From Gammaproteobacteria bacterium (GTDB taxonomy: Bacteria > Pseudomonadota > Gammaproteobacteria > JAADGQ01), in assembly GCA_015490755.1 (NCBI GenBank), contig WFXF01000076.1:1-64000 (forward strand): a stretch of DNA of 64,000 nt. The letters are read 5' to 3'. This document shows, piece by piece, positions 50,289-60,316 of the stretch; positions within the stretch are counted from its first letter, which is position 1; every line of letters begins with the position of its first letter. The notes beneath the pieces were generated by a model that was not told the origin of the DNA, did no database searches, and saw nothing but the letters and a program-made list of their open reading frames with translations. Position numbers and translations under genes: made by a program.

Positions 50289-53099
50289 TTACAATTGGTC
50301 GAAAAGCGATTGAGCACTATCGATTTCACCAAATGTTTTACTTGCAGAGGAGTTAATAAGTTCCAACAATGTTTCTCGAGCCTCATCTGTTTTACCTGAT
50401 TTGGCTAGAGCAACCGCTAGATGATAACGGGTATCGGGAATATGTGGCGCCAGCACCAAAGCTTCTCGTAATATCTTTTCACCACGTTTGATTTCACCTT
50501 TTTGCACCAAAATCCAACCTAAAGTATCAAGAATGGCACCATTTTCAGGCTGAAGCCGTGATGCTTTTTCTGCATAATCGAGTGCTTTTGAGTCACCCTG
50601 TTTATGTAATAACAAAGCCAGATTATTTAACGCAAAAGCATTATTTTCATCTCTTTTCAAAATGTATTCATAATGTGGCTGAGCAAGATCATATTGCTCC
50701 ATTTGCTGATAAACACTTGCCAACTCCAACCGCCCACGCACATCACCTGGTTGCGCTTTGAGCCACCCTGTCATTAGCTTGATGGCAGACTTTTGTTGAT
50801 TTGCTTTATTTAAAGCGATAAATGTTTTTGATGCCAATAAACCATTTGGTTCTTTTTTAAAAGCTTTCTGAAAAACCTTTGAAGCCTCTGCAAACTTATG
50901 CTGGGCCATCAGTAAATCACCTTCAAGTATATGCGCTGCATTCATATCAGGTGCGCTCTTTTTTAAATTTTTTACGACAACAGATGCAGCTTCCGGTCTA
51001 TTATCAGAGAGTTCCAGACGCACGAGCAGTGATGCCGCCGGAAAAAACTTCGGCTCCACCTTCAATGCTTTTTTCAAAGAACGCCGCGCCTCACTCAAAC
51101 TGTTTTGCTGTAATTGCAAACGGCCTAAACTTAACCAGGCCAAGGCTGACTCTGGATTTTCATTAACAAGCGCCTGATATGTTGAAACCGCTTGTTGCGA
51201 GTTCCCGGCAGCAAATTGAGCTTTTCCCAGAATCAGCAAAGCATCAGCTGATTTGGTTCCAATAGAAACGGCCTCTGCAGCCAAAGTTACTGCTTTCTCA
51301 GGTTCACCTTTATACAAATAGTAGTTAGCTAAAAGCAGACGAGGTTGAACTGCAGAAGCATCAGATTTTCGTGCTTTTTCAAGCCATTCTAGTGCACCTT
51401 TTTCATCACCTTGCTGGATTGCTAACCGTGATAGCGCTATCATTGAACCAGTATGGTCAGGTTTCCATTGCAAAATACGTTCATAACGACGGCTTGCTGC
51501 ATCAAGCTTTCCATCGTTTTGGTCACTGCGTGCTAAATTAATCGCTGCGGGTAAATACTCTTTTTTTACTTTCAGAGCTTTTTCAAAATAGTGCCGTGCA
51601 TCTTCTTTTTTGCCCAGTTCAAGATAAACAACACCAACAAGGTTTAAGTAGATCGGACTATTTTCAGATTTCTTTAATAATTTTTTTGCAGCAGTGAGTG
51701 CTTGCTGACTCTTTTTATGTTGTAAGTGTGCCAACACCAATAAAGTTCCCGCTTTTTCCTGAGCTTCACCCGACTCGACAACTTTGGTTAACTCTTTAAC
51801 TCCCTTGTTATATTGACCTTCTGCCAAATAGGCTCTCGCCAAGCCAATACGTACCTCGGAATTATCAGGTTCGACTGCCAGAGCTTTTTTGAAATAAGCC
51901 ACACCTTGTACAGCATCACCACCATGCATTGCAACTTGCCCAACCATTGCCAATAATTGTGTATCATCAGGCGCTTGTACTAATGCACCGCTTAAAGCCT
52001 CCATTGCCAATTCGGGTTGATCTTGCTTCATTCGCGTTTCTGCCAGCAGTTTACGTGCCGGAACATGATCGGGTCTGGCCGCCACAAAGCGACTTAAATA
52101 TTCATCCGCTTGCTCCAGGTTCCCTTGTGAAAAATCAATCGCCCCTAACAGTAAAAAACTTGGTTTATGATCAGGCAGAACTTTAACAACCTGTAACAAC
52201 TTCTCTTTTGCAATGTCAAAATCACCTTTATTATAGGCAATTTGAGCTCGAAAAAATTTAGGCATAGGATGATTTGGAAAATCCTTCAACAGAGCATTAA
52301 CTTCACTTAATGCTCTGTTTTCCTGTTTTTGTGAAAGCAGAGTTTTAACCAGCCCCAAGCGCCCTTGAAGCTTCCAAAAAGCACCATCACCATAATCAAC
52401 AACTGTTCTAAATGTCTGTTCAGCCATTGCATAATCTGCTGTCACGAAAGACAAATCACCTTTTATCAACCAGGCCTCCCAATTGCTTTCATCCACTTCA
52501 AGTGCATGTTCAATCTGTTTTTTTGCTCCAGCATAATTACTACCTTTAATTTCCAGCTTAGCTAAACCCAGTAGTGCCTCACTCAAATCTGCTGATTGCT
52601 CAAGTGCCTGTTGATATGCCTGCCGAGCCGATTCAAGTTTATTCAATCCGAAAAAGGCTTCGCCTCGAATAGCTAATAACTTCGCATTAATCTCTTTTGA
52701 ATAATCGTTTGATACATTCACTTCATCAAGCACTCTTTTGAAAGCACTCTGATAAAGGAGCGATCTTCCTAAATAAACTGGAAGCAATTCATTCGAAAAG
52801 CCTCCATTCAATGCATGCCGTAACTCCTTTTCTGCATTTTCACCTTGACGAATAAAGAGATAAGTTTCACCTAATAAAAAGCGTGCCTCTGTATTCCCGG
52901 GGTTTTGGCGTAATGCATTTTTAAATTCTATTACTGCGGCACTCCAATCACTTTTTGACTGGTACTCTTTGGCTTTTTGAATGTGTTCAACATCGGTCAT
53001 TGAAGTTCCACAACCTGCCAATAACAATAGACTTACCAACACCAGACAATAAACTTTAAACCGACAGTTACTAACCTGTTTCTTCATATATATAGCCAC
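50289..53099 (-). CDS. prsT: XrtA/PEP-CTERM system TPR-repeat protein PrsT
   Basis: 936 aa; lipobox LLLAGCGTS, many TPR units; position next to exosortase. Confidence 0.92.
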   Translation of the reverse strand: MAIYMKKQVSNCRFKVYCLVLVSLLLLAGCGTSMTDVEHIQKAKEYQSKSDWSAAVIEFKNALRQNPGNTEARFLLGETYLFIRQGENAEKELRHALNGGFSNELLPVYLGRSLLYQSAFKRVLDEVNVSNDYSKEINAKLLAIRGEAFFGLNKLESARQAYQQALEQSADLSEALLGLAKLEIKGSNYAGAKKQIEHALEVDESNWEAWLIKGDLSFVTADYAMAEQTFRTVVDYGDGAFWKLQGRLGLVKTLLSQKQENRALSEVNALLKDFPNHPMPKFFRAQIAYNKGDFDIAKEKLLQVVKVLPDHKPSFLLLGAIDFSQGNLEQADEYLSRFVAARPDHVPARKLLAETRMKQDQPELAMEALSGALVQAPDDTQLLAMVGQVAMHGGDAVQGVAYFKKALAVEPDNSEVRIGLARAYLAEGQYNKGVKELTKVVESGEAQEKAGTLLVLAHLQHKKSQQALTAAKKLLKKSENSPIYLNLVGVVYLELGKKEDARHYFEKALKVKKEYLPAAINLARSDQNDGKLDAASRRYERILQWKPDHTGSMIALSRLAIQQGDEKGALEWLEKARKSDASAVQPRLLLANYYLYKGEPEKAVTLAAEAVSIGTKSADALLILGKAQFAAGNSQQAVSTYQALVNENPESALAWLSLGRLQLQQNSLSEARRSLKKALKVEPKFFPAASLLVRLELSDNRPEAASVVVKNLKKSAPDMNAAHILEGDLLMAQHKFAEASKVFQKAFKKEPNGLLASKTFIALNKANQQKSAIKLMTGWLKAQPGDVRGRLELASVYQQMEQYDLAQPHYEYILKRDENNAFALNNLALLLHKQGDSKALDYAEKASRLQPENGAILDTLGWILVQKGEIKRGEKILREALVLAPHIPDTRYHLAVALAKSGKTDEARETLLELINSSASKTFGEIDSAQSLFDQL

Positions 53100-53136
53100 G
53101 CTTAACCACTCCCTTTAACCTCTGAATGTAAATTTT

Positions 53137-54681
53137 TTATATACCATCAATTGTTTTTTCATAGATAACCAGACTATCCTCAAGAAACTGCCTCAAACTA
53201 TTTTGACTTGTCTCATACGCAGTTCCCCGATCTACCGCAACCATAAAGACTGTGATTTCCGGTTTTCCAAAAAATACACCTATAACATTTAAAGCTTTTG
53301 CAATGTATGGGTTAACGAGGCGCTGACCTTGAAGGTAATACCAACGCCATACAATTTTTTCTTTTCCTGAAAGTGACCTGATCAGACTCTCTTCCACATT
53401 AAGAGAGATACCTTCCGACAAAACAATCTCAGATTTTTTTTGAGAAAAAACTTTCCACTGCTTACCGTCATAAACCTTGTTATCATCACTCACAGCTTCT
53501 CTACCCTGCTCTTGTCTGGCAAAATATGAGATATAGAGGGAGATTTTCTGACTCTCATCACCTCTATACATCTTTGAGAAAACAACATCCCCTTGTTGAA
53601 TCACTGGCTTCCAGGCTTCACTGTTACTTGCAGAGACTTCTTGCCAACCTGAAAAAGGAACCGGAAGATCTATTTCGTCAAGTGTACTGCTCCTATTTTT
53701 CATATCTGAATACGCAAATACAGCAGGGCCTGTCGCAACAGCAATAAATAACAAAAATAAAATAAAAATATCTGGCGTTTTTTTCAATGGTGATTTCTGG
53801 TCTAAAAAATCCTTCTTTCGTGGTGACATATAGTTATAAAAATGATCGGGAAACAGGCGATTAGTTACAAATAGATAGGCAAAAAAACCCACCATAAAAA
53901 GTACCCACCCCAACGAAACATGCTCTACAGTAATAAAGTAATGCTGCATAGCAGTTTTCTGCCCCATCCAGATAATAATGAAAACCCGTAATATATTTGC
54001 AACAAAAGCAATTAAGGCAATACAAACAATATTAATCAGCCACGCGACTGGCACCATTCGATTAAACCACGACATCAAAACTGCTAACGTCACACCGACT
54101 ACAAACTGATTCACCCCACTACATCCCGGTGTAACTTCAAAGACCCCAGCTGGAATCGTAATCAAAAAGCCATCTAAAAAAGCAGGTAAACCTGTTAAAT
54201 TAAGTAAAGTATCGACTACCAGAGCTGTTCCTATTTGAAGTAAGCTACCAACTTCTCCAAAAACAGGCATAACCAACAATAACAACAGAAGAGGAGTGAG
54301 AAAAAAAGATGCACTCTTCCAGCCCAGCAAACCATATAAAATAGAACCTATCAACATCAAAAAGCTCAATAGCTGAACAATTTGAACATGCCCCAGCTTT
54401 GCTAAAAGCCATAAAAAAGAGACAAGCAAAATAAGTAAAGCACCACTTAGACTTGGTTGCAAAACAATTTTATGGCTCAAGCTTCGCCATTGCTGTGCAA
54501 ATACAAAAATGGCAATCCCAAGCATAAAAAAGCCGTGCGAATAGGGCGTTTCAAGTGTCATCGCCCATATATCCTGCAACGGGGTTAGCGTCGACCAGTA
54601 AAGCCAGACAGCCCATACAACAAGCAAAAACAGGATATTAACAGGCTTCAACAATGCATTAATTTTTTCTTCTTTCATCAA
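53137..54681 (-). CDS. xrtA: Exosortase (A type) with C-terminal EpsI domain
   Basis: 514 aa; PGCSGVNQF (Cys187), ANILRVF (Arg), VEHVSLGW (His); EpsI-like C-terminus (WRWYYLQGQRLVNPYIAKAL). Confidence 0.9.
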   Translation of the reverse strand: MMKEEKINALLKPVNILFLLVVWAVWLYWSTLTPLQDIWAMTLETPYSHGFFMLGIAIFVFAQQWRSLSHKIVLQPSLSGALLILLVSFLWLLAKLGHVQIVQLLSFLMLIGSILYGLLGWKSASFFLTPLLLLLLVMPVFGEVGSLLQIGTALVVDTLLNLTGLPAFLDGFLITIPAGVFEVTPGCSGVNQFVVGVTLAVLMSWFNRMVPVAWLINIVCIALIAFVANILRVFIIIWMGQKTAMQHYFITVEHVSLGWVLFMVGFFAYLFVTNRLFPDHFYNYMSPRKKDFLDQKSPLKKTPDIFILFLLFIAVATGPAVFAYSDMKNRSSTLDEIDLPVPFSGWQEVSASNSEAWKPVIQQGDVVFSKMYRGDESQKISLYISYFARQEQGREAVSDDNKVYDGKQWKVFSQKKSEIVLSEGISLNVEESLIRSLSGKEKIVWRWYYLQGQRLVNPYIAKALNVIGVFFGKPEITVFMVAVDRGTAYETSQNSLRQFLEDSLVIYEKTIDGI

Positions 54682-54797
54682 TAAATAACAACAATCTGAT
54701 TACTCATCCTGAATAAAACTCCAATTTGTACTGTATTTAAACCTGTATGATTAACCCAGCTTATAATTATTGATTCAGGCATAGTATTTAAACAAAG

Positions 54798-56150
54798 CTA
54801 CTCTTTCATGGAAAACTTATCCATCAACGTATAGAGCGTTGGGCGACTGATCCCTAGCATCTCCGCCGCCTGAGAAATATTATCCTGACATAGGCCCAGC
54901 ACACGAAGTACAGCCTGACGTTCTGCATTATCACGAACTTCCCGCAAATTAAAAGGGGTTGAATTTTCGTTGGCAGATAATTCAAGATCATCAGCAGTCA
55001 CCTGACTGCTATCAGACATAATCACTGCACGTTTAACGCGATTCTCCAGCTCACGCACATTACCTGGCCAGCTGTAGGACTCAATTGCTGTTAAAGCATC
55101 CTGACTAAACCCACGAAGTTTGCGGTTGTATTGTGTGCTAAATCTTTCAAGAATAGTTCGGGCAATAAGAACAGCATCGCCTTGCCGCTCTTTTAAAAGA
55201 GGTATTTCTATATTAACCTCACTAATACGATAATACAAATCTTCCCTGAATGTCTCTTTTTCAATCATTGACATAATGTTTTGATGTGTCGCACATACGA
55301 CTCGTACATCAACTGGAATTTCACTGTGCCCTCCCAAACGCTCTACAACACGCTCTTGCAAAAAACGTAACAGTTTGGCTTGTAATGGTAATGGCAAATC
55401 ACCCACCTCATCCAGAAAAAGCGTACCGCCATTTGCATGCTCAATTTTCCCAATCGTTTGTTTGGTCGCACCTGTAAAAGCGCCTTTTTCATAGCCAAAC
55501 AACTCACTTTCAAGTAAAGCATCAGGGATTGCTGCGCAATTAATAGCTACAAATCTGTTTTTTGAACGCGGACTCAAATCATGCAGAGCTCGTGCAATTA
55601 ACTCTTTGCCTGTACCACTTGCACCCAGAACAAGCGTTGTAATATCACAAGGTGCAATTTTCTCAACCGTACGGCATATTTTAAGCATTTGCGGGCTATT
55701 AGAGATAACATTTTGTAATACTGCCCCCTCTTTTTTTTGCATTAGCTGGCGATTTTCTTGCTCTAATTTATGCAGCTGGTAGGCTCTCGCTATAATTAAA
55801 GCAAGCACTTCCGAATCAATTGGCTTTTGGTAAAAATCATAAGCACCCATACCAATGGCACGTACAGCGCTATCTCGCTCTTCATTACCTGTCACCATAA
55901 TTACTTTTGTATCAGGTGCCAGGGAAAGTATCTGTTCTAATGTTGCAAAGCCTTCTGTCGAACCATCAGCATCAGGTGGCAACCCCAAGTCCAATGTAAC
56001 AACTTGTGGCTCATAACGTCGCAAACACGCCAATGCCTCCTCTCGCTTACCTGCGATCTGCACATCAAAATCGTCAAAACACCAACGCAACTGGCTCTGC
56101 AAACCAGGGTCATCTTCTACAATAAGCAACCGTTTTTTATTTTTTTTCAA
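54798..56150 (-). CDS. prsR: PEP-CTERM-box response regulator PrsR (sigma54-dependent)
   Basis: 450 aa; receiver VVTLDLGLPPDADG, GASGTGKELIARALH, GAFTGATK, Fis-type HTH. Confidence 0.95.
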   Translation of the reverse strand: MKKNKKRLLIVEDDPGLQSQLRWCFDDFDVQIAGKREEALACLRRYEPQVVTLDLGLPPDADGSTEGFATLEQILSLAPDTKVIMVTGNEERDSAVRAIGMGAYDFYQKPIDSEVLALIIARAYQLHKLEQENRQLMQKKEGAVLQNVISNSPQMLKICRTVEKIAPCDITTLVLGASGTGKELIARALHDLSPRSKNRFVAINCAAIPDALLESELFGYEKGAFTGATKQTIGKIEHANGGTLFLDEVGDLPLPLQAKLLRFLQERVVERLGGHSEIPVDVRVVCATHQNIMSMIEKETFREDLYYRISEVNIEIPLLKERQGDAVLIARTILERFSTQYNRKLRGFSQDALTAIESYSWPGNVRELENRVKRAVIMSDSSQVTADDLELSANENSTPFNLREVRDNAERQAVLRVLGLCQDNISQAAEMLGISRPTLYTLMDKFSMKE

Positions 56151-56175
56151 AGGAACTCCCCCAATACAATGCGTT

Positions 56176-58251
56176 TTAATTTACTGGCAATCTAATAGTA
56201 AATATCGTGCCATTACCCAATGCGCTCACAACATCAATCTCACCGCCTAACTCTTGAATATAAACACGACTTTCATATACACCAATTCCCATACCTGCAT
56301 CGCCTTTAGTTGAATCAAACGGACGAAACAGCCGATTTCGTATAAACTGCATATCCATCCCGGAACCATTATCTTCAATTTCAATTAAAGCCATACCCTC
56401 CTTTTGATACAGCCGAATTTCAATACTCCCACTATCAGGTGTTGCCTCTTGAGCGTTCTGAACAAGATGTTCAAACACAGCAACTAACCGATCACCATCC
56501 ACATCAACCGTCAATGTCTTTGTATTCTCATGGCAATGAAGTTTTGGGTTAGGCCTTGATACAGACCTCAAAGCAATAACCTTTATTAGCAAATCATGGA
56601 GCAAGATTTTTTCTGACTCATTACTCTTAACATGATCGTGACCAGACTTTAGCTGCTTCAAAAGCTTGGTCATTTTGGCAACCGAATGATCAACTGTTTG
56701 AATGGCATCATCCACAAATGCCGGATTGTGCTTATGTTTTTCAGCATTACTGACAACCAGTGACAACTGAGCGATAACATTTTTCAAATCATGCATCACA
56801 AAAGCAGAAAGCTGATTAAACGCCTCAAATTGTCGTGCGTCAATTAACGCTCTACTTGCATCATCCAACGCCAGATAACTCGCAATTTCTCTACCCGCCA
56901 CTCTTAGCAGATCAATATCCTCCCAATTAAAGTCGCTATCCACTTGAGCTCTTTCCAATACAATAAAGCCCAGCAATTCGCCATGTTGAATTAAAGGAAC
57001 AACCAGCCACGCACTTTGACTGTTTTTTAACCACGCAGGAAGCACCAGACCGTCATAGAGCAAAGGCTTTGTATTATACTCTTTTAGATTAATAACCCAC
57101 TGCCTATCCCGCAAAAACACAATCAATGAACTATCATCCTGCTCCTTTAACGTATAATCCAGGTCTGCGTTCCAAACAGCCACCTGAGAGTAACCACTTC
57201 TGGAATCCTGCTTCATCCAAAGCACTCCACCACGACACATGACGCTATCAGCCATCACTTTAATTGCTCGTTCACGCAACCCATCCTCGCACCCCATAGA
57301 AAGGTTACGATTAAAACGCAACCACTGCTCACGATAATCATATTTATGCGAAAAAAGGTGTTTACCGAACAACACCTTTAAGTGTGCACGCAAGTGTTTG
57401 GAAAATATAATAAACAAAAAGAAAAGTACCGCACAAAACAGAAAAACAACCTGAGCAACCTTTCCCCAATCACCACCATAGTCACGCACATAATAACCAC
57501 CGATCGACATAACAATCAGGTAAGCTGCAGCTCCTAATAGAGCCGTACTATGAAAAATAATCCGCCTGGAAACAAAAATTTCAAGTGACCGCTCTGGACT
57601 ACGGAACACTGCCACAGCAAGGCAAGGTACAATTAATGCGTTAATAGCACCCCGTGCATTCCAGAACTCATGGTCGACCTGCCTAAAAAGCAAAGCATCT
57701 GCATACAATAAAAAATCAAATGCAAACAGCCCTCCCAAACCAAAACAGAGATATTTAATTGCCCAAAGACGCTCACTACGTACCGCACGAAAAAGATTTT
57801 CAACAAGCACTAATCCTGAAATGGCCAGCAAAACAAACACCAAAAAATGTACCCAGAGCCATTCGCTAAAAACCCCTCCCCAAAGCACATAATAAAGCAA
57901 GACAATGCCTTGAAAAAGCACCAAAGTGAATATACTGATTATGGCAGTACGGTACTTTACCGCAAGATTGGTACCACCTTCAGAAGAGCTCAACAATTGT
58001 AACAAAAAAGTTAACCATAACAGGTCACGTGCTGACTCCAACAGCAGCACAAGCATGTAAGTCTGATTATCAGATGTTGTCGCAGCATAACCAGCAACAC
58101 CCGCCCACACCACGGTCGCAAGCGTTGCCAATAAAATAATTGCACCCTGCAATCGACCTCGCCAACGAGTTAATAGTAAAACCGCAAAGATTAAATATAA
58201 AACAGCCGCCAGTAAATAACTCACTACCCCGACATTTATACTATCAAGCAT
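56176..58251 (-). CDS. prsK: XrtA/PEP-CTERM system histidine kinase PrsK
   Basis: 691 aa; N-terminal TM array, GAF-like region, FVMHDLKNVIAQLSLV H-box, DNGSGMD ATPase motif. Confidence 0.94.
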   Translation of the reverse strand: MLDSINVGVVSYLLAAVLYLIFAVLLLTRWRGRLQGAIILLATLATVVWAGVAGYAATTSDNQTYMLVLLLESARDLLWLTFLLQLLSSSEGGTNLAVKYRTAIISIFTLVLFQGIVLLYYVLWGGVFSEWLWVHFLVFVLLAISGLVLVENLFRAVRSERLWAIKYLCFGLGGLFAFDFLLYADALLFRQVDHEFWNARGAINALIVPCLAVAVFRSPERSLEIFVSRRIIFHSTALLGAAAYLIVMSIGGYYVRDYGGDWGKVAQVVFLFCAVLFFLFIIFSKHLRAHLKVLFGKHLFSHKYDYREQWLRFNRNLSMGCEDGLRERAIKVMADSVMCRGGVLWMKQDSRSGYSQVAVWNADLDYTLKEQDDSSLIVFLRDRQWVINLKEYNTKPLLYDGLVLPAWLKNSQSAWLVVPLIQHGELLGFIVLERAQVDSDFNWEDIDLLRVAGREIASYLALDDASRALIDARQFEAFNQLSAFVMHDLKNVIAQLSLVVSNAEKHKHNPAFVDDAIQTVDHSVAKMTKLLKQLKSGHDHVKSNESEKILLHDLLIKVIALRSVSRPNPKLHCHENTKTLTVDVDGDRLVAVFEHLVQNAQEATPDSGSIEIRLYQKEGMALIEIEDNGSGMDMQFIRNRLFRPFDSTKGDAGMGIGVYESRVYIQELGGEIDVVSALGNGTIFTIRLPVN

Positions 58252-58257
58252 GCCGCA

Positions 58258-59652
58258 TCAACGCCCACCCTTACTCCAAAGTACTGCTGCAACCGTTTGC
58301 ACAATAATCATCAAATCAAATAATAAACCATAGTTTTTTACGTAATAAAGGTCATATTGTAACTTTTCTCTGGCATCTTTTTCTGAATCTCCATAAGGGT
58401 AACTAATTTGAGCCCATCCGGTAATACCTGGTTTCACACAGTGTCTCTCCCCATAATAAGGGATATTTTCAGAAAACTGATCTACAAATTTCGGCCTTTC
58501 AGGACGTGGCCCCACAAAGCTCATCTCACCTTTCAACACATTAAAAATTTGAGGTAACTCATCAATTCGTAACTTGCGAATGACTCTACCCACTCGAGTT
58601 ATACGATCATCATCTGCAGCAGCCCACCGTACTTCACCATCTTTTTCCGCACCCACTCGCATACTACGAAACTTCAATACGCTAATCAGTCGCCAATTAC
58701 AGCCCACACGCACCTGTTGGTAGATAACAGGCCCACGATCATCCAGCTTGATTGCACATGCTACCAGCAACATAACAGGCCATGTGATACCGAGCACCAA
58801 CAGACTTACAACAATATCAAAAATTCGTTTACTATAAGAGCGTATCTGGCCAAAGCGAAAGCCATCTGAAAAAACCAGCCAACCGGGTGTCAACATTTCC
58901 AGCATGACCTTGCCGGTCTGCCGTTCAAAAAAAGCAAGCTGATCGACAACCTCATAGCCACTCATTTTGCAGTCCAGCAACTCTTTTACAGGTAACATAT
59001 CTCGCCGCTCATCAACAGCGACGATAATTTCATCAACCTGGTATAACTGAGCCAATGACAATAGATTAGTCTTTTCCCGGATCAGCCTCTCCTCTGAGAC
59101 ATGAGGGCTTTCATCACCTACCGGCACATACCCCACAATATCCAGGCCAAGACGATCTGTTTTACGCCGAAGCTGTGTTTCTATTACCGTAGCATTTTTA
59201 CCTGCCCCCAAAACCAAAACAGCACTTGTTCCACCATTTTCACTCACAAAATCTATCGTCATAATCCTTATAAAAACAATACTGCTCAATGAAATAAGCA
59301 GGGCAAACATGAATACACCACGCCCAATCAAAAGACCTGGGAACAGATAATAGATAAACATCAGGAAGAGCGCACCTAACAAAAAGCTGACACAAACACG
59401 CCAAACCAGCTCTTTTTTATCTGCTCTCATATGCCGTTGATACAACCCCATACCAATAATGCAAATCATAACAACTACAGCAAACAGAATAGCCCTTATA
59501 AATAGCTCACCGTAACTTACCCAGGCCACTTCACTATTTTCTCCAAAACGCAAAAAGGCACCCAGATAAACAGAAAGAACAAGAACTCCCAGCTCTAATA
59601 CAAACAAAAAAACATATATTTTAGGAACGTAATGTCTATGAACTCGATACAT
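58258..59652 (-). CDS. XrtA/PEP-CTERM system initiating sugar transferase (polyprenyl phosphate glycosylphosphotransferase)
   Basis: 464 aa; KRIFDIVVSLLVLGITWPVML, LKFRSMRVGAEKDGEVRWA, VGPRPERPKFVDQF. Confidence 0.94.
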   Translation of the reverse strand: MYRVHRHYVPKIYVFLFVLELGVLVLSVYLGAFLRFGENSEVAWVSYGELFIRAILFAVVVMICIIGMGLYQRHMRADKKELVWRVCVSFLLGALFLMFIYYLFPGLLIGRGVFMFALLISLSSIVFIRIMTIDFVSENGGTSAVLVLGAGKNATVIETQLRRKTDRLGLDIVGYVPVGDESPHVSEERLIREKTNLLSLAQLYQVDEIIVAVDERRDMLPVKELLDCKMSGYEVVDQLAFFERQTGKVMLEMLTPGWLVFSDGFRFGQIRSYSKRIFDIVVSLLVLGITWPVMLLVACAIKLDDRGPVIYQQVRVGCNWRLISVLKFRSMRVGAEKDGEVRWAAADDDRITRVGRVIRKLRIDELPQIFNVLKGEMSFVGPRPERPKFVDQFSENIPYYGERHCVKPGITGWAQISYPYGDSEKDAREKLQYDLYYVKNYGLLFDLMIIVQTVAAVLWSKGGR

Positions 59653-60074
59653 ATATAAAATATTAACTTGGTTATAGTTGTGGCAACTTAGCCAGATAAA
59701 GCTCTATTACAAGACAAAGCTCGCGTTTCCTTTCAACAACCTGTCAAGGCTTTTATAGAAACAGCAGCAAGACATGATATTTTCACTAATTAGAAGATAG
59801 ATAGAAGCTGTTGATTTAGCAGCATTTCCTATATTATATATATTTTTAAAGCATCCGTCTCACTTTCAGTACGATAAATATTGTATCTTAATGATACCCC
59901 ACAGGCACGGACGTAATACACCATTTTGATATTATTAAACTTTTCTGACACCTTACCGATTAATAATGGGGCTCTTGCCTAACCGCAAGTTAAGATGTGT
60001 CAATTGTTTCGTGATCGCTCCCAAGCTGATCCCAATAAAAATAATAAAAATAAGAGTTAAAAGTAGGAAAACTT

Positions 60075-60275
60075 ATGAAAGTGACTGTTTTCGGCTCAGG
60101 ATATGTTGGCCTTGTGACAGGAACCTGCCTTGCTGAGGTTGGCAACCATGTTATCTGCATCAATATTGACTCCAATAAGGAGGCACTTATCTTTGATGGC
60201 CGCAACCTGTTTGACTCTGAACTTATGAGAGAAGCCGGTTTCACCTACCATGCTATTGGCAGAAGCCAGCCATAA
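60075..60275 (+). pseudogene. ugd: Internally deleted UDP-glucose 6-dehydrogenase (N-terminal ~35 aa fused in frame to C-terminal ~30 aa)
   Basis: [35 protein letters not shown] + [28 protein letters not shown]: the two extreme ends of Ugd with the middle missing. Confidence 0.88.
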
Positions 60276-60316
60276 AAGCGCACTACATTAAAATAAATAA
60301 CTTTAAAGGTAACAAG

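Noticed and set aside
59990-60244. 84 aa minus-strand ORF
   Set aside because: Antisense to the ugd remnant; its peptide is the complement of that coding sequence.
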